NCBI GenBank assembly: GCA_017165825.1
Contig: CM029377.1
Location: 24,001,886-24,065,885 of the forward strand
Direction of reading: 5' to 3'
Length of the DNA: 64,000 bases
From: Hepsetus odoe
Taxonomy: Eukaryota; Chordata; Actinopteri; Characiformes; Hepsetidae
In this document: positions 44,008 to 55,067 of the stretch, one piece after another
How the letters are laid out: every line of letters starts with the position of its first letter
How positions within the stretch are numbered: the first letter of the stretch is position 1
Notes under the pieces: generated by a model
The model's database searches: none
What the model was told of the DNA's origin: nothing
What the model saw: the letters and a program-made list of their open reading frames with translations, nothing else
Translations under genes and position numbers: made by a program

Positions 44008-47000
44008 TCTTCTTCTTCTTCTTTTTCTTTCGGCTGCTCCCGTTTAGGGGTCGCCACAGCGGATCAACTGTCTCCATTTCTTCCTGTCTTTTGCATCTTC
44101 CTGCTTCAACCCGACCACCTGCATGTCCTCTCTCACCACGTCCATAAACCTCCTCTTTGGTCTTCCTCTTCTCCTCTTTCCTGGCAGCTCCATCCTCAAC
44201 ATCCTCCTTCCAATATAATCATCGTCTCTCCTCTGCACATGGCCAAACCAACGCAGCCTTGCTTCTCTAACTTTGTCTCCAAGACGTCTAACCTGAGCTG
44301 TCCCTCTAATATACTCATTTCTAATCCTGTCCAACCTCGTCACACCCAACGAAAATCTCAGCATCTTTAACTCTGACACCTCCAGCTCCGCCTCCTGCCT
44401 TTTCGTCAGTGCCACCGTCTCCAACCCATACAACATAGCTGGTCTCACTACTGTCCTGTAAACCTTCCCTTTTACTCTAGCTGGTACGCGTCTGTCACAA
44501 ATCACTCCAGCGACTCTTCTCCACCCATTCCAACCAGCCTGCACTCTCTTCTTCACCTCTCTTCCACACTCGCCGTTACACTGAACTGTTGATCCCAAGT
44601 ATTTAAACTCCTCCACCTTTGTTACCTCCACTCCCTGCATCCTAACCACTCCACTTTCCTCCCTTTCATTCACACTCATGTATTCTGTCTTTGCCCTACT
44701 CACTTTCATTCCTCTCCTCTCCAGAGCATATCTCCATCTCTCCAGGTTCTCCTCAAGCTGCTCCCTACTCTCACTACAGATCACAATATCATCAGCAAAC
44801 ATCATCGTCCACGGAGACTCCTGTCTAACCTCGTCCGTCAACCTGTCCATCACTACTGCAAACAAGAACGGGCTTAGTGCTGATCCTTGATGTAATCCAA
44901 CCTCTACTTTAAATGCATCCGTCACTCCCACTGCAGATCTCACCACTGTTACACTGCCCTCATACATATCCTGAACTACTCTCACATACTTCTCTGTAAC
45001 ACCAGACTTCCTCATACAAAACCACAACTCCTCTCTAGGCACCCTGTCATATGCTTTCTCCAAATCTACAAAGGCACAATGCAGCTCCTTCTGACCTTCT
45101 CTGTACTTCTCCATCAACACCCTCAAAGCAAACATTGCATCTGTGGTGCTCTTTCTCGGCATAAAACCATACTGCTGTTCACTGATCCTCACCTCTTTTC
45201 TTAACCGAGCTTCTACTACTCTTTCCCATAACTTCATGGTGTGGCTGATCAACTTTATCCCTCTATAGTTACTACAGCTCTGTGCATCACCCTTATTCTT
45301 GAAGATCGGTACCAGTACACTTTGTCTCCACTCCTCAGGCATCTTCTCACTTGCCAAGATTGTGTTAAACAATCTGGTCAGAAACTCAACTGCCATCTCC
45401 CCTAAACATCTCCATGCTTCCACTGGTATGTCATCCGGTCCAACAGCCTTTCCATTCTTCATCCTCTTCATCGCTGCCCTTACTTCCATCTTGTTTATTT
45501 GCTGCACTTCCTGGTTAACTCTTCTCACATCATCCAGTCTTCTCTCTCTCACATTTTCTTCATTCATCAGCTCCTCAAAGTATTCCTTCCATCTGCTCAA
45601 CACGCTCTGTTCACCCGTGAGTACGTTACCATTTCTATCTTTAATCGCCCTGACCTGTAGCACATCTTTCCCAGATCTGTCTCTCTGTCTAGCCAATCGG
45701 TAAAGGTCCTTTTCTCCCTCTTTACTGTCCAACCTCTCATACAATTCACCAAACACCTTATCTTTGGCCTTCACCACTGCTTTCTTCGCCCTGCGGTTCA
45801 TCTCCTTGTACATCTGTCTACTTCCTTCATCTCTCTGTATGTCCCATGTCTTCTTTGCCTCCCTCTTCTTTTGAATACACTCCTGGACTTCTTGGTTCCA
45901 CCACCAGGTCTCCTTATCCTCTTTCTTCCTTCCGGATGTCACACCAAGTACATTTCTAGCCGTCTGCCTGATCACTTCTGCAGTAGTTTCCCAGCAATCC
46001 GGTAGCTCTTCAACACCTCCCAGTGCCCGTGTTAACTCCTGCCTGAATTCCACCTTACAGTCCTCCTCCTTCAGCTTCCACCACTTGATCCTCGACTCTG
46101 CCCTCACTTTCCTCCTCTTCTTGACCTCCAAGGTCATCCTACAGACCACCATCTTATGCTGTTTAGCTACACTCTCCCCTGTCACTACTTTGCAGTCTCT
46201 GATCTCTTTCAAACTGACCCTCCTGCAAAGAATATAATCCACCTGTGAGCATCTTCCTCCACTCTTATACGTCACCCTGTGCTCCTCCCTCTTCTTAAAA
46301 TAAGTATTAACTACAGCCATTTCCATCCTTTTTGCAAAATCAACAACCATCTGACCTTCAGCATTCCTCTCCTTGACACCATGCCTACCCATCACCTCCT
46401 CATCACCTCTGTTCCCTTCACCAACATGACCATTAAAATCTGCACCAATCACCACTCTCTCTCCCCTGGGTACACTCTCTATCACTTCATCTAACTCACT
46501 CCAGAATTTTTCCTTCTCTTTCCTCTTACAACCAACTTGTGGAGCATAAGCACTAACAACATTCATTATCACACCTTCAACTTCCAGCTTCAAACTCATC
46601 ACCCTCCCTGACACCCTCTTCACTTCCAAAACACTCTCCACATACTCTTCCTTCAGGATAACACCTACTCCATTCCTCCTTCTATCCACACCATGGTAGA
46701 AGAGTTTAAACCCCCCTCCAATACACCTGGCCTTACTACCCTTCCATCTAGTCTCTTGCACACACAAAATGTCAACCTTCCTTCTCTCCATCATATCAGC
46801 TAATTCTCTACCTTTACCAGTCATGCTGCCAACATTCAAAGTCCCTACCCTCACTTCCAATCTCCTCTCCTTCTTTCTCTCCTTCTCCCTCTGGACATGC
46901 CTTCCTCCTCTTCTTCTTCTTCTTTGGCCAACAGTAGTCCAATTTCCACCAGCACCCTGTAGGCTAACAGCACTGATGGCGGTCGTTGTTAACCCGGGCC

Positions 47001-47157
47001 TCGACCGATCCGGTATGGAATTCTGTATCGTTGTCCGCATATTGATTTGGCAAAGTTTTACACCGGATGCCCTTCCTGACGTAACCCTCCCCATTTACCC
47101 GGGCTTGGGACCGGCACGAAGAAATACACTGGCTTGTGCATCCCTAGTGGCTGGGTT
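44008..47157 (-). mobile_element. Full-length RTE-like non-LTR retrotransposon
   Basis: The element is bounded by a perfect 13-bp target duplication AACTCATATATAT (43995-44007 and 47158-47170). Its 3' end (left side) is a short GAA-repeat tail (TTC on the plus strand) rather than poly(A), as typical of RTE-type LINEs. At about 3.15 kb with one intact ORF it looks full-length and young. It interrupts the left copy of a segmental duplication. The 3' UTR is nearly absent: the ORF stops about 36 bp before the tail. Related 3'-end fragments lie at 3456-4130 and near 38610-38690. Confidence 0.92.
44044..47094 (-). CDS. RTE-like endonuclease/reverse transcriptase polyprotein
   Basis: The single 1016-codon ORF is uninterrupted. 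An APE-type endonuclease occupies about residues 80-330: VGTLNVGSM (Asn ~87), VDILCVQETRW (Glu ~114), SAYAPQVG, VIGADFNGHVG and CSQVDYILCRR. Reverse transcriptase follows at about 510-800: VPIFKNKGDAQSCSNYRGIK, FVDLEKAYDRVPREEL, GLHQGSALSPFLFAVVMDR, and the catalytic box as FADD (~762-765, within WTMMFADDIVICSE). A C-terminal basic segment (RRRGRPKRRFMDVVREDM) closes the protein. There is no ORF1 and no RNase H, consistent with RTE-type elements. All catalytic residues are visible, so it may be competent. The start could also be a downstream Met; the first 60 residues are low-conservation and basic. Confidence 0.92.
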   Translation of the reverse strand: MGRVTSGRASGVKLCQINMRTTIQNSIPDRSRPGLTTTAISAVSLQGAGGNWTTVGQRRRRRGGRHVQREKERKKERRLEVRVGTLNVGSMTGKGRELADMMERRKVDILCVQETRWKGSKARCIGGGFKLFYHGVDRRRNGVGVILKEEYVESVLEVKRVSGRVMSLKLEVEGVIMNVVSAYAPQVGCKRKEKEKFWSELDEVIESVPRGERVVIGADFNGHVGEGNRGDEEVMGRHGVKERNAEGQMVVDFAKRMEMAVVNTYFKKREEHRVTYKSGGRCSQVDYILCRRVSLKEIRDCKVVTGESVAKQHKMVVCRMTLEVKKRRKVRAESRIKWWKLKEEDCKVEFRQELTRALGGVEELPDCWETTAEVIRQTARNVLGVTSGRKKEDKETWWWNQEVQECIQKKREAKKTWDIQRDEGSRQMYKEMNRRAKKAVVKAKDKVFGELYERLDSKEGEKDLYRLARQRDRSGKDVLQVRAIKDRNGNVLTGEQSVLSRWKEYFEELMNEENVRERRLDDVRRVNQEVQQINKMEVRAAMKRMKNGKAVGPDDIPVEAWRCLGEMAVEFLTRLFNTILASEKMPEEWRQSVLVPIFKNKGDAQSCSNYRGIKLISHTMKLWERVVEARLRKEVRISEQQYGFMPRKSTTDAMFALRVLMEKYREGQKELHCAFVDLEKAYDRVPREELWFCMRKSGVTEKYVRVVQDMYEGSVTVVRSAVGVTDAFKVEVGLHQGSALSPFLFAVVMDRLTDEVRQESPWTMMFADDIVICSESREQLEENLERWRYALERRGMKVSRAKTEYMSVNEREESGVVRMQGVEVTKVEEFKYLGSTVQCNGECGREVKKRVQAGWNGWRRVAGVICDRRVPARVKGKVYRTVVRPAMLYGLETVALTKRQEAELEVSELKMLRFSLGVTRLDRIRNEYIRGTAQVRRLGDKVREARLRWFGHVQRRDDDYIGRRMLRMELPGKRRRGRPKRRFMDVVREDMQVVGLKQEDAKDRKKWRQLIRCGDP

Positions 47158-47301
47158 AACTCATATATATAATCAATCATTTTCCAGTTCAGAGAGACGG
47201 AAATCAGACTCCTCCAACTTTCTGTATGAAACAGCGAGTGAACTCCTCCTGCAGAGTTTCATGAACTACTTCAACCAGCTGCTGGAGAGTTTCTTTAGCT
47301 A

Positions 47302-47490
47302 AGCTACAAACACACAGATCCACACGCTGGACATTATAGTCTCAGCAGAGAAGTCAAACTGCTCAGGACCCTGGACAGCTCCCTCTCTGTCCACTGTCTG
47401 CTGTTCTGGATGAGTGACAACTATTCTATAGTCACTGGAACAGGAGCTCTCAGCCCTCGCACCATTTTCACCATCATACCACCAGTCAGC
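47302..47490 (-). other. Possible orphan exon(s), unrecognised
   Basis: On the minus strand, after an acceptor-like TGTTCCAG, an open frame begins ADWWYDGENGARAESSCSSD. Past its stop another frame reads LAKETLQQLVEVVHETLQEE and ends at a stop near 47208. These look coding-like but I recognise no family. Confidence 0.25.
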
Positions 47491-47639
47491 CTGGAACATC
47501 ACAGTGCAGAAAAACAAAATATAAGGATATGAATATAAATAAAGAACTACATATTAGAAAAGAAGAGGGTATAATTCTGTTAAAATCCTGATTCTGTTTA
47601 AATCCTGAAGAGTTTTATATATATATACACTTCTGGAGA

Positions 47640-48535
47640 CATGCTTGGCCAATCCAGCACCTTTACCCTCAGTTACCCGGCAGTATTCCAACATGACAAC
47701 AACCCCAAACACACAAGATGAGCACTGCCTTGCTGAAGAAACTGAGGGTAAAGGTGCTGGATTGGACTCTTCGAAGGAAGGGGATCATGCTCTGCTTCAG
47801 TAGGTCACAGTACATATTGTCATTCATGGTTCCCTCAATGAACTGTAGCTCCCCAGTGCCGGCAGCACTCATGCAACCCCAAGTCATGACACTCCCACCA
47901 CCATGCTTGACTATAGGCAAGAAACATTAGTCTTTGTACACCTCACCTTGTTGCCACCACACACGCTTGACACCATCTGAACCAAATAAGTGGCCAAACC
48001 ACAGGACATGGTTCCAGTATTCCATGTCCTAAGTCTGCTTGTCTTGAGCAAACTGTTTGCGGGGTTTCTTATGCATCATCTTTAGAAGAGGCTTCCTTCT
48101 GGGATGACAGTCATGCAGACCAATTTGATGCAGTGTGTGGCGTATGGTCTGAGCACTGATTGGCTAACCCCCCACCCCTTGAACCTCTGCAGCAATGCTG
48201 GGAACTCATACATCTATTTTCCAAAGACAACCTCTGGATATGATGCATTCAACCTCTGAGTGACATGACACCGGGGAGGGAAAATGGCTAATTGGGCACA
48301 CTTACAGGTGTACTCACTTTTGTTGCCAGTGGTTTAGACATTAATGGCTGTGTGTTGAGTTATTTTGAGGGAACAGAAAATTTACACTGTTATACAAGCT
48401 GTACACTGACTACATTATATGAAAGTGTCATATCTTCAGTGTTGTCCCATGAAAAGATAAAATAAAACATTTACAAAAATGTGAGGGGTGTACTTACTTT
48501 TGTGAGATATTACATACAGTACTGTGCAAAAGTTT
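47640..48535. mobile_element. Tc1-like transposon remnant with internal hairpin inversion
   Basis: The minus strand 47765-47920 encodes Tc1 transposase sequence (HGGGSVMTWGCMSAAGTGEL, FIEGTMNDNMYCDLLKQSMI). The adjoining 47690-47766 encodes the next part of the same domain on the plus strand (QHDNNPKHT, ALLKKLRVKV), so a piece is inverted. The right part (48265-48530) ends in GTGTACTTACTTTTGTGAGA and matches the short element at 33530-34026. Frameshifts and stops make it inactive. Confidence 0.75.
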
Positions 48536-48733
48536 TAGACAGGTGTGAAATGCTGTAAGCAAAGAATGCTTTAAAAAATGGAAGGGTTAATAATTTATTT
48601 TCACCAATCAACAAAATGCAGTGAATGAACAAAAGAGAAATCTAAATCAAATCAATATTTGGCGTTGCTACCTTTTGCCTTCAAAACAGCATAAATTCTT
48701 CTAGGAATAATTGCACACAGTTCTTGAAGGACA
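48520..48733. mobile_element. Second Tc1-like fragment
   Basis: Begins ACAGTACTGTGCAAAAGTTT, a terminal motif common in fish Tc1-like elements, and runs until env-like sequence starts near 48733. It abuts the preceding Tc1-like remnant. Confidence 0.5.
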
Positions 48734-48949
48734 AGTATCATTTAACATTACACAAACCCCTCCTTTCTCAGCGGTTAGTAAGTCAAGTAACATTCGATTT
48801 TGTAACACCATCATCCTCATGCTTGACTGCTCCTCATTGTTTGTTTCCCATGCTTTTATACTAGCGTTTAAAAATAGACTCAATCGATAATCTATGGTTT
48901 CAATTCTTAACAGGTTCTTTGCTACTCCCACCCAGGGGAACAAAGCCAA
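48733..48949 (-). pseudogene. Retroviral env transmembrane-subunit fragment
   Basis: A short open segment carries the heptad region followed by the conserved leucine-rich, cysteine-containing stretch typical of class I env transmembrane subunits. It is cut off by an unrelated repeat at its 3' side, losing the rest of the ectodomain and the membrane anchor. Confidence 0.5.
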
Positions 48950-49730
48950 TTTACTCCCTTACTGCCAGTAGTCCAATGCTTATGCTCGTCAGGTACATCG
49001 GACCCTCATACCGAATCGTGGGGTTGGATTTCCACCAGCGACCTTCGTGCCCTTGAGACACGGACCGCACCCCAGCCGCTGGGTGATGGTTCACAGGTTC
49101 GCTGGGCACATAGCCAATCAGTGTAGTTCGTTGGATGGGTTCCGTTGTTCCCTGACATGGCATTAGGTGGCATTCCGGAGTCTTTTATTGCTTTTCGCCC
49201 CCCTGTGTGTGATGTGTTACCTTTAGATATGATAAACGTGTGGTCCGTAACTTTTACTGGGGAACAAACGCCACTACAATTTCTAGATTGGTTTGCTCAA
49301 TTACGCACTCAGACTCAAATAAGGGCAATGGGAGAGCAGTCAAACTAGGATGAGCGGATGAAACTGGCGTAAAGGAACAAACATAACATCCTGATACATT
49401 TCTACTCCTTGCTTCCAACTCAGCATAGCGATACCAAACATTTGTGTGATAAGTATGGGTTACATTTCCTGGTTTGTGGGGTTCATTGGCATTTTTCAGC
49501 CACCTCTCATGTCTCTGTTTCTCGTCATGATTTTCCTGTGGACTATAAAAATGTAACAGCAAAACCTGAAATAGTACCATGAACGTACTATAAGGACTAT
49601 AATTTTTCCCAACATTGTTTCAAGTGTGGTAGGATACCCTAAAGCAGTAAGGGGCGGCTGATTTCTTCACTGACTTTGAGACGAGCTGCTTCTACACTGC
49701 AACCCCCCTTCACCCTTCACCCTTCACCCT

Positions 49731-50790
49731 TTACTGCATGGCTCCTACCTCACTATCTAAGGTTGATTTTTTACAGTGTGTTTTTAAGTCTATTCCTAAA
49801 TTCGATGCCATTTTACTCACTATTGCGTTGACAAAATGGCTGCCATTGTCGCTGTACAATTTCTGTGGTACCCCAAAAGTGGGTATTATTCTTTTGCATA
49901 TGGCTTTGGCCACTGTTAGGGCGCCTGGAGTTTTTGTAGGAAATAATTCTGCCCACTTAGAGAACGCATCCACCAGCACCAAACAATGTTTGTAACCTTG
50001 ATTATTCCATATGTATTGTATGAAAAGGGTAAGGTGCCTGGGGAATGCTCCTCTCTTTGGTCTGATGTTGCCCTGTGGATTATGTTTCAAACACACAGGG
50101 CAAGCCATACAAAATTTTTTTGAGTAAATATTAAATCCATATGTTGTATATTGTTTATTTACCAGGCCTACCATCCCTCCTATTGAGACATGGCATCGCC
50201 CATGACTCAATATTGCCGCCCACTTATACATAGATTTAGGTAACATTGGCTTGTTTTCATTGCTCATATAAATGCCTTAATGGCTTGCTCTGTCCATTAC
50301 AGAGGGGAGGCCATGTTAAGGGGTGTATTATAGATCATTTTTTGCAAGGGGCTAACTACCTCAGCGAAATGTGGTACCCATGCTCTACAATAATTGCACA
50401 AACCTAAAAAAGACAACCTGTTTTTTTTGTTTTAGGCCTAGGTGCTGATAATATTGCAGTTTTTCTCTCTATATTTACCATTCTACCGTCTGGCGTGAGT
50501 GTATGTCCTAAGTATTTAACACTAGTTTTGCAATATTGTAGCTTATCCTTATTCACCTTATTACCCGTATCAGTTAGATATTTGAGCAGAGCTAAAGTTT
50601 CCTTTTTACATATTAACTCTGATTTTGATGCTAATAGAATATCATCTACATAAACTGATATTTGACTGGAACACGGAGGAGTAAATTTAGCTAAACAACT
50701 TTGTATAGTGGTGGAAAATATAGTAGGGCTCTCGCAATACCTTTGTGGTAACCTTGTATACGTATACTTTTTGTGGTCCCAGTTTGCGGA
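49731..50790 (-). pseudogene. Retroviral pol fragment: reverse transcriptase end and integrase
   Basis: The reverse-transcriptase part retains a YVDD catalytic box near 50640-50660 and thumb-like sequence after it, but is frameshifted near 50700-50740 and again near 50430. The integrase part (50267-49731) shows an HHCC-type zinc-binding pattern and a DDE-type core segment, open for 178 codons and truncated near 49735. It is class I (gamma/epsilon-like) in style. It cannot encode a working polymerase or integrase as it stands. Confidence 0.65.
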
Positions 50791-51995
50791 CTAGTTTGTC
50801 ATATGCTGGGTCAGATCCTGGATTACTTTTGAATCTCAATGTAATATGTAACTCTCCTTCTTTCATCATATCTGAGTCCTTATTCACATGTTTTCTAGCT
50901 TTCTCTTTCTATATACTTCTCTGATTCTATTTAGGAGCCGCTCCACTCGCTGTAGTAGCTGTGGACTATTATGCGCTAGGGGCCCGGGAGGATTCCCACC
51001 GTCCATTGGGTCCCAGTCCCCTCTAACTCTGAACCATTCCATTGCAAAAATTGCCATAAATACTTGTTGAATTTCAGGGCCATTCAGATGGTACGAATTG
51101 TTCAGGTTCGTCACATCCGAGCAACACTGATCAGGATCCTTTTTTTGGAGACCCTAACCCTAACCCTTGTCTTACCTGTTTTTCCACGCTCTCACCGTCT
51201 CAACCAAAATATTCGGATCGCGTCAATCCGGTCCAGCGGAACAACTCGAAACTAACTGGCCGACATAGAATTCACTATGGCGGGCTTTCTTCCACGGTCC
51301 CAGACTCGTGGGCTGTGCACAGACTTCAGCATCCTCCAAGTGCTCTGCAGGAACACGGATATGTAGCGATCCGGCTCGAAGGACCAAGTTATGTCAGAAC
51401 ATTCCTGTACACAGAGACAGTAGAACGAAGGAAAACACAAGACACAGGATCTGCAGTTTTTACTTGCAAGGGGAGCCAGGCACCAGCCAACACCAGTGAC
51501 CTTCTCCAAAGTGCTTGCCCCTCTGCAAGCCTTTTATTTGCTTTCCTGATTTTACAGCGGTAATTAGCACACATTCCTTGTTACAAAATTATAAACACAA
51601 AAGAGGAATTCTGTGTCTGGCAAGGTTCAGGCACAAAGTTCAACTGTTGTACCAAGCTCTTTGCAGAAGTCGTAAATAAAGAAGGATACCGAAAAGGTCA
51701 ACAGTTCATCATCAATGATAAATATTTCCGATTTTCTTAACACATCTCTCAACACATAGTAGACAGATGTCTAGAGACCTCAGGTAAAGAGCTGTGCTAA
51801 CCATTTTATTTTATGCTTCAGGTATTGGTGTAGACCAGAGTGTTGTTATAGTTGTAACTTTCTACAAAGTTTAGGCTATTTGGTTTGTATTTGGTTTTTT
51901 TTTGGTTTTTTTCTTTGGCTCTGTCCAAGTCCAGACCCAGTCGAGGAGGTTCTGTACTGAGGTACTGTTTGTAACTTTTGTAGTTTGCATAAATA

Positions 51996-52200
51996 CAGTG
52001 GAACCTCTATAATTCGAAACAGCGAGTCACGACTATAATTCATTCCAAAACTCTGGACGCGACCTGATTTGGACATCACCTGAACATAATTTCCCCATAA
52101 GATTGTATGTAAATACGATTAATCCGTTCCAGACCATACAAACTGTAAATATATGTATTTTTTAAGATTTTTAAGCACAAAAATAATTAATTATACCATA
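51996..52200. mobile_element. Possible DNA-transposon terminal fragment
   Basis: Starts ACAGTGGAACCTCTATAATT, a terminal motif often seen on pogo/Tigger-like elements, followed by AATCCGTTCCAGACCATACA. No matching inverted end was found nearby, so it is a truncated piece at best. Confidence 0.35.
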
Positions 52201-53399
52201 GATGGTATAATTGTACCAACAATGGTACATGCAGAGTGTAATATGAAAGTAAATGTAAAAACATTGAATAACAATGAGAAAACTTTGAACAACTGAGAAA
52301 ACTAACATTGCAAGAGTTTGGGCTAGACCAAGATTGTGCAAGATCTTTATGAACCATTTGCTGTAAACACTTTTTCAATGAGTTCTAAGCACAAAGAAAA
52401 AAATAAAGTTTGAAAAATCCTTAATTTATACAAAAACTAAACCTAAACAACACTACCACTTTGCTTAGAGGCCATGGTTAATTTAAAATTAAGCACAAGA
52501 AATACAGCACAAAGAGTTCACAGTGAATGAACACAAATCTGACCGTGAACAATGTGCAGGTAGAATGATGTGCGGGGAGAACAATGTACTGGGAGAGACT
52601 GAATATGTGTGTCGTCTTTGTTAGGCCATGTAAACACTAAGCAAAAAAATAAATAAATAAAATAAAAGGATACGGATGGAGAATTGGGGGGGATCATTTG
52701 CACGTAGCACCAACTGGAGTTGTTTGTGTGTGTGTGTGTGTAAAAATAATAATGTCCTTTCAATAACATGTCAGCCTGTCAGCAAACTGTAGAGAAAACC
52801 CTACAGAATTCATTTTGTTGTAGATTTACCAAAATGACTTTACAAAATCTGCCCTTCACCACTAATACCTTTTTCATTTTTATTATTATTATTTTATCAG
52901 GGGTTGTTATGTTGTGTTCATACACCCCAGAACAATAGAGCCTGATGCTGATGTTCATCAAATTAATTGAGTCCACCATCACTTACCCTCCACACACACA
53001 GGACAAAACCAAGAGTCTAAATCACAAAAATCCTAAACCCTCCACCAACACATCACGAGGTCACGGTGACCACAAACCCCAGCCATGGCCATGGTCCAAG
53101 TACCTGGAATCATGAGCCGAACCTTGTATCCAACCACTCATTAATCCCACCCAATCCCCCGCACCTGGTCTGCCAGGCATTTAAGGTCGCCAGCCCGACC
53201 CTGTATCACCTGTTCACTGTTTTGTGTCTGTTTTGACCAGTTTCTTGGAACCATTGTGTTGATCAGATTAAAGAACCCTGAAGACTGCCACGCACTTGTG
53301 CCTCTCTTTCCTTGTAAACATGACACTCTGTGTCCAGTGAGCTCTCATTCTGAGAAAGTTTCTACATTTGTGTGAATCAGCAGCTTCATGAACAATGAA

Positions 53400-53812
53400 C
53401 AATGTCGACACACTGTGAGACCGCACATAATGCTGCCTAACGCCGCAACCGCTACAACACAGACTACTGTGGTTTGGCAAACATTCGGGAACGCTACACA
53501 ACTAGTTTTCTTGACATTAGGTTTTTGTTTTTTTTTTGCACTCCGCACTTTAGTCATAACGCTGCTCTGTTACACTTGTTACACTGCCCAACAACTTGGG
53601 CTGCTTTGTTCCATAATACCTGGCCCTCTGACGGATCAATGTACTGTCTGTTGTCTGCACTTGTTGCCTTGTCTTGTGTCTTATGTTGTGTCTGATATTG
53701 TCTTGTGTGTAGCACCAGGGTCCTGGAGGAACGTTATTTCATTTCACTATGTACTGTGTAGATGGCTGAAATGACAATAAAAACCTACTTGACATGACTT
53801 CTTGACTTGCAT
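53400..53812 (+). mobile_element. LINE 3'-end repeat, plus orientation
   Basis: GCACCAGGGTCCTGGAGGAA then GGCTGAAATGACAATAAAAA and CCTACTTGAC at the end. The upstream part (53400-53640) is degenerate. Confidence 0.6.
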
Positions 53813-54409
53813 TGTTAACAGCAAATTAATTTATTGAAAAAAAGGTATTTTATCATTTTTTTGCTTGTGATTTAAAAAAGCTTTGTATGCATGGTGTCCC
53901 ATGACAAACTTCTTTTCTAAAACATAAAATATGATAAAACACAGGATCTTCCTGCCACAGTAAGAGACGGTTCCCTACAGAGTTCACTGCAGTGCATTAA
54001 AATACAAATAAAACAGGTTTCTCATTACTTTACAGAGATCACTAACATTCACCACCAACACCCAAACACTGTGGTCATAATACTCAAGAACATTTCAGAA
54101 ATAACTGTTTTATTTGCACATTTATAATTCATGAACGTATGTTTATTAAACCTGAACAGAACAGGCTGCTGATCGAGTCCCATTTCAGATGACTGTTCAT
54201 GTGTTACTATCTACTGAAATAACATGGCTAATGTTCAGTATTCACCTGGTTCCCCAAGATATATGTACATTTATTCTCCAGAATGTGTGAAGGCAATCAT
54301 TTACATAAAACAAATGATTGTTATATTTAAGCTATAATATATTTGAAGTGCTGAAAATCTCTGTTTGGATACTCTATTGAGTGAATGACTTTTAGACTCA
54401 CCAACATGG

Positions 54410-54620
54410 CTGTTGTCTTTAAAAGCTGAATCAGGAAGCAGGACGATGCACTCCAGCACTGCTGAGAAGTTCAGCCGGCACCTGCCGGCTGAACTTCTCA
54501 GCAGTGCTGGAGTGCAATTTCAGCACATCTTTTGAGGAACAGTGCAGGCTGTAGACCTCCTCTAGCTTCTCACACATGTACTGTTGTTTGTCATTTAAAA
54601 GACAGAAGAAGAAGTCATAT
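54410..54620 (-). other. Possible orphan exon disrupted by a palindrome
   Basis: The minus strand reads CLLNDKQQYMCEKLEEVYSL then HCSSKDVL into the palindrome at 54447-54516, and emerges in another frame as NFSAVLECIVLLPDSAFKDN before a donor-like GTGAGT near 54412. Both parts look like real coding sequence; the inverted duplication breaks the frame between them. Family unknown. Confidence 0.35.
54447..54516. repeat. Near-perfect palindrome, 34-bp arms, 2-bp spacer
   Basis: The left arm (54447-54480) starts TGCACTCCAGCACTGCTGAG. The right arm (54483-54516) is its exact reverse complement. The spacer is CC. Confidence 0.95.
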
Positions 54621-54929
54621 TTTACTTGTCTAATACACAGAAAGAAAGGGAAATCTGATTTTTAGAAATAAGCTTTTTTTTGCATTTGAAAATCAGTGGG
54701 GAATTTCATAATGTCCACAAAATGTGTTCATACATTATTAAGCGTTACTGTAATACATTCTCACACTTCAACGGAATCAGTGATGCCACCATCTTTTTAC
54801 CATCCAAATTAGTATTAGATAGAAATGGAATCTCACAAGTGAACAGAGTGTGCTCACACCTGGTACAGCTCATCTGATCATTGTCAAGTTTGGTGAGTGT
54901 GTTTAAGCAGGGAATTCACTAAACTCTGG

Positions 54930-54931
<2 letters not shown>

Positions 54932-54960
<29 letters not shown>
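54932..54960 (+). repeat. (TG)n microsatellite
   Basis: About 29 bp, 45 bp upstream of the second X-box unit. Confidence 0.95.
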
Positions 54961-54961
<1 letters not shown>

Positions 54962-55016
54962 CATCAAGAAGAAAAGGAAATGTCTTTCATAAGAACGAGT
55001 TAGTAAGTTGTTTACT

Positions 55017-55029
55017 GTTGCTAGGCAAC
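55017..55029. promoter_or_regulatory. Second copy of the X-box core, upstream of the 903-codon protease ORF
   Basis: An identical GTTGCTAGGCAAC lies inside a 41-bp unit (55005-55045) that matches 42287-42327 with one base different. It lies about 50 bp before an ATG at 55068 and about 500 bp before the long ORF. Either a ciliary promoter core was carried next to this coding sequence, or the element inserted at a promoter duplicate. Confidence 0.6.
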
Positions 55030-55067
55030 GCGGCGAGCCGGTGGCTCATCATACCAAAGCGGTAGAG

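Larger units (their letters stand above)
48733..51600 (-). mobile_element. Endogenous retrovirus remnant (pol and env fragments)
   Basis: On the minus strand, pol-like sequence (about 50790 to 49731) is followed by env-like sequence (to about 48733), the order expected of a retrovirus. Further open but unassigned segments at 50884-51500 may be gag or leader derived. No LTR pair was identified. Reading frames change repeatedly and pieces are missing, so it is defective. The env end is cut by a Tc1-like fragment at about 48733. Confidence 0.65.
51600..54400. other. Gene-poor repeat region
   Basis: Apart from a possible transposon end (51996) and the LINE 3' repeat (53400-53812), I find no supported gene. 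Sequence is AT-rich with poly-T and a TG tract near 52724. Confidence 0.5.

Noticed and set aside
44678..44890. Plus-strand frames within 44678-46500
   Set aside because: They are antisense shadows of the RTE polyprotein.
51150..51170. Telomere-like CCCTAACCCTAACCC
   Set aside because: Two and a half units only, as is the TTAGGG pair near 30300; too short to mean an interstitial telomere.
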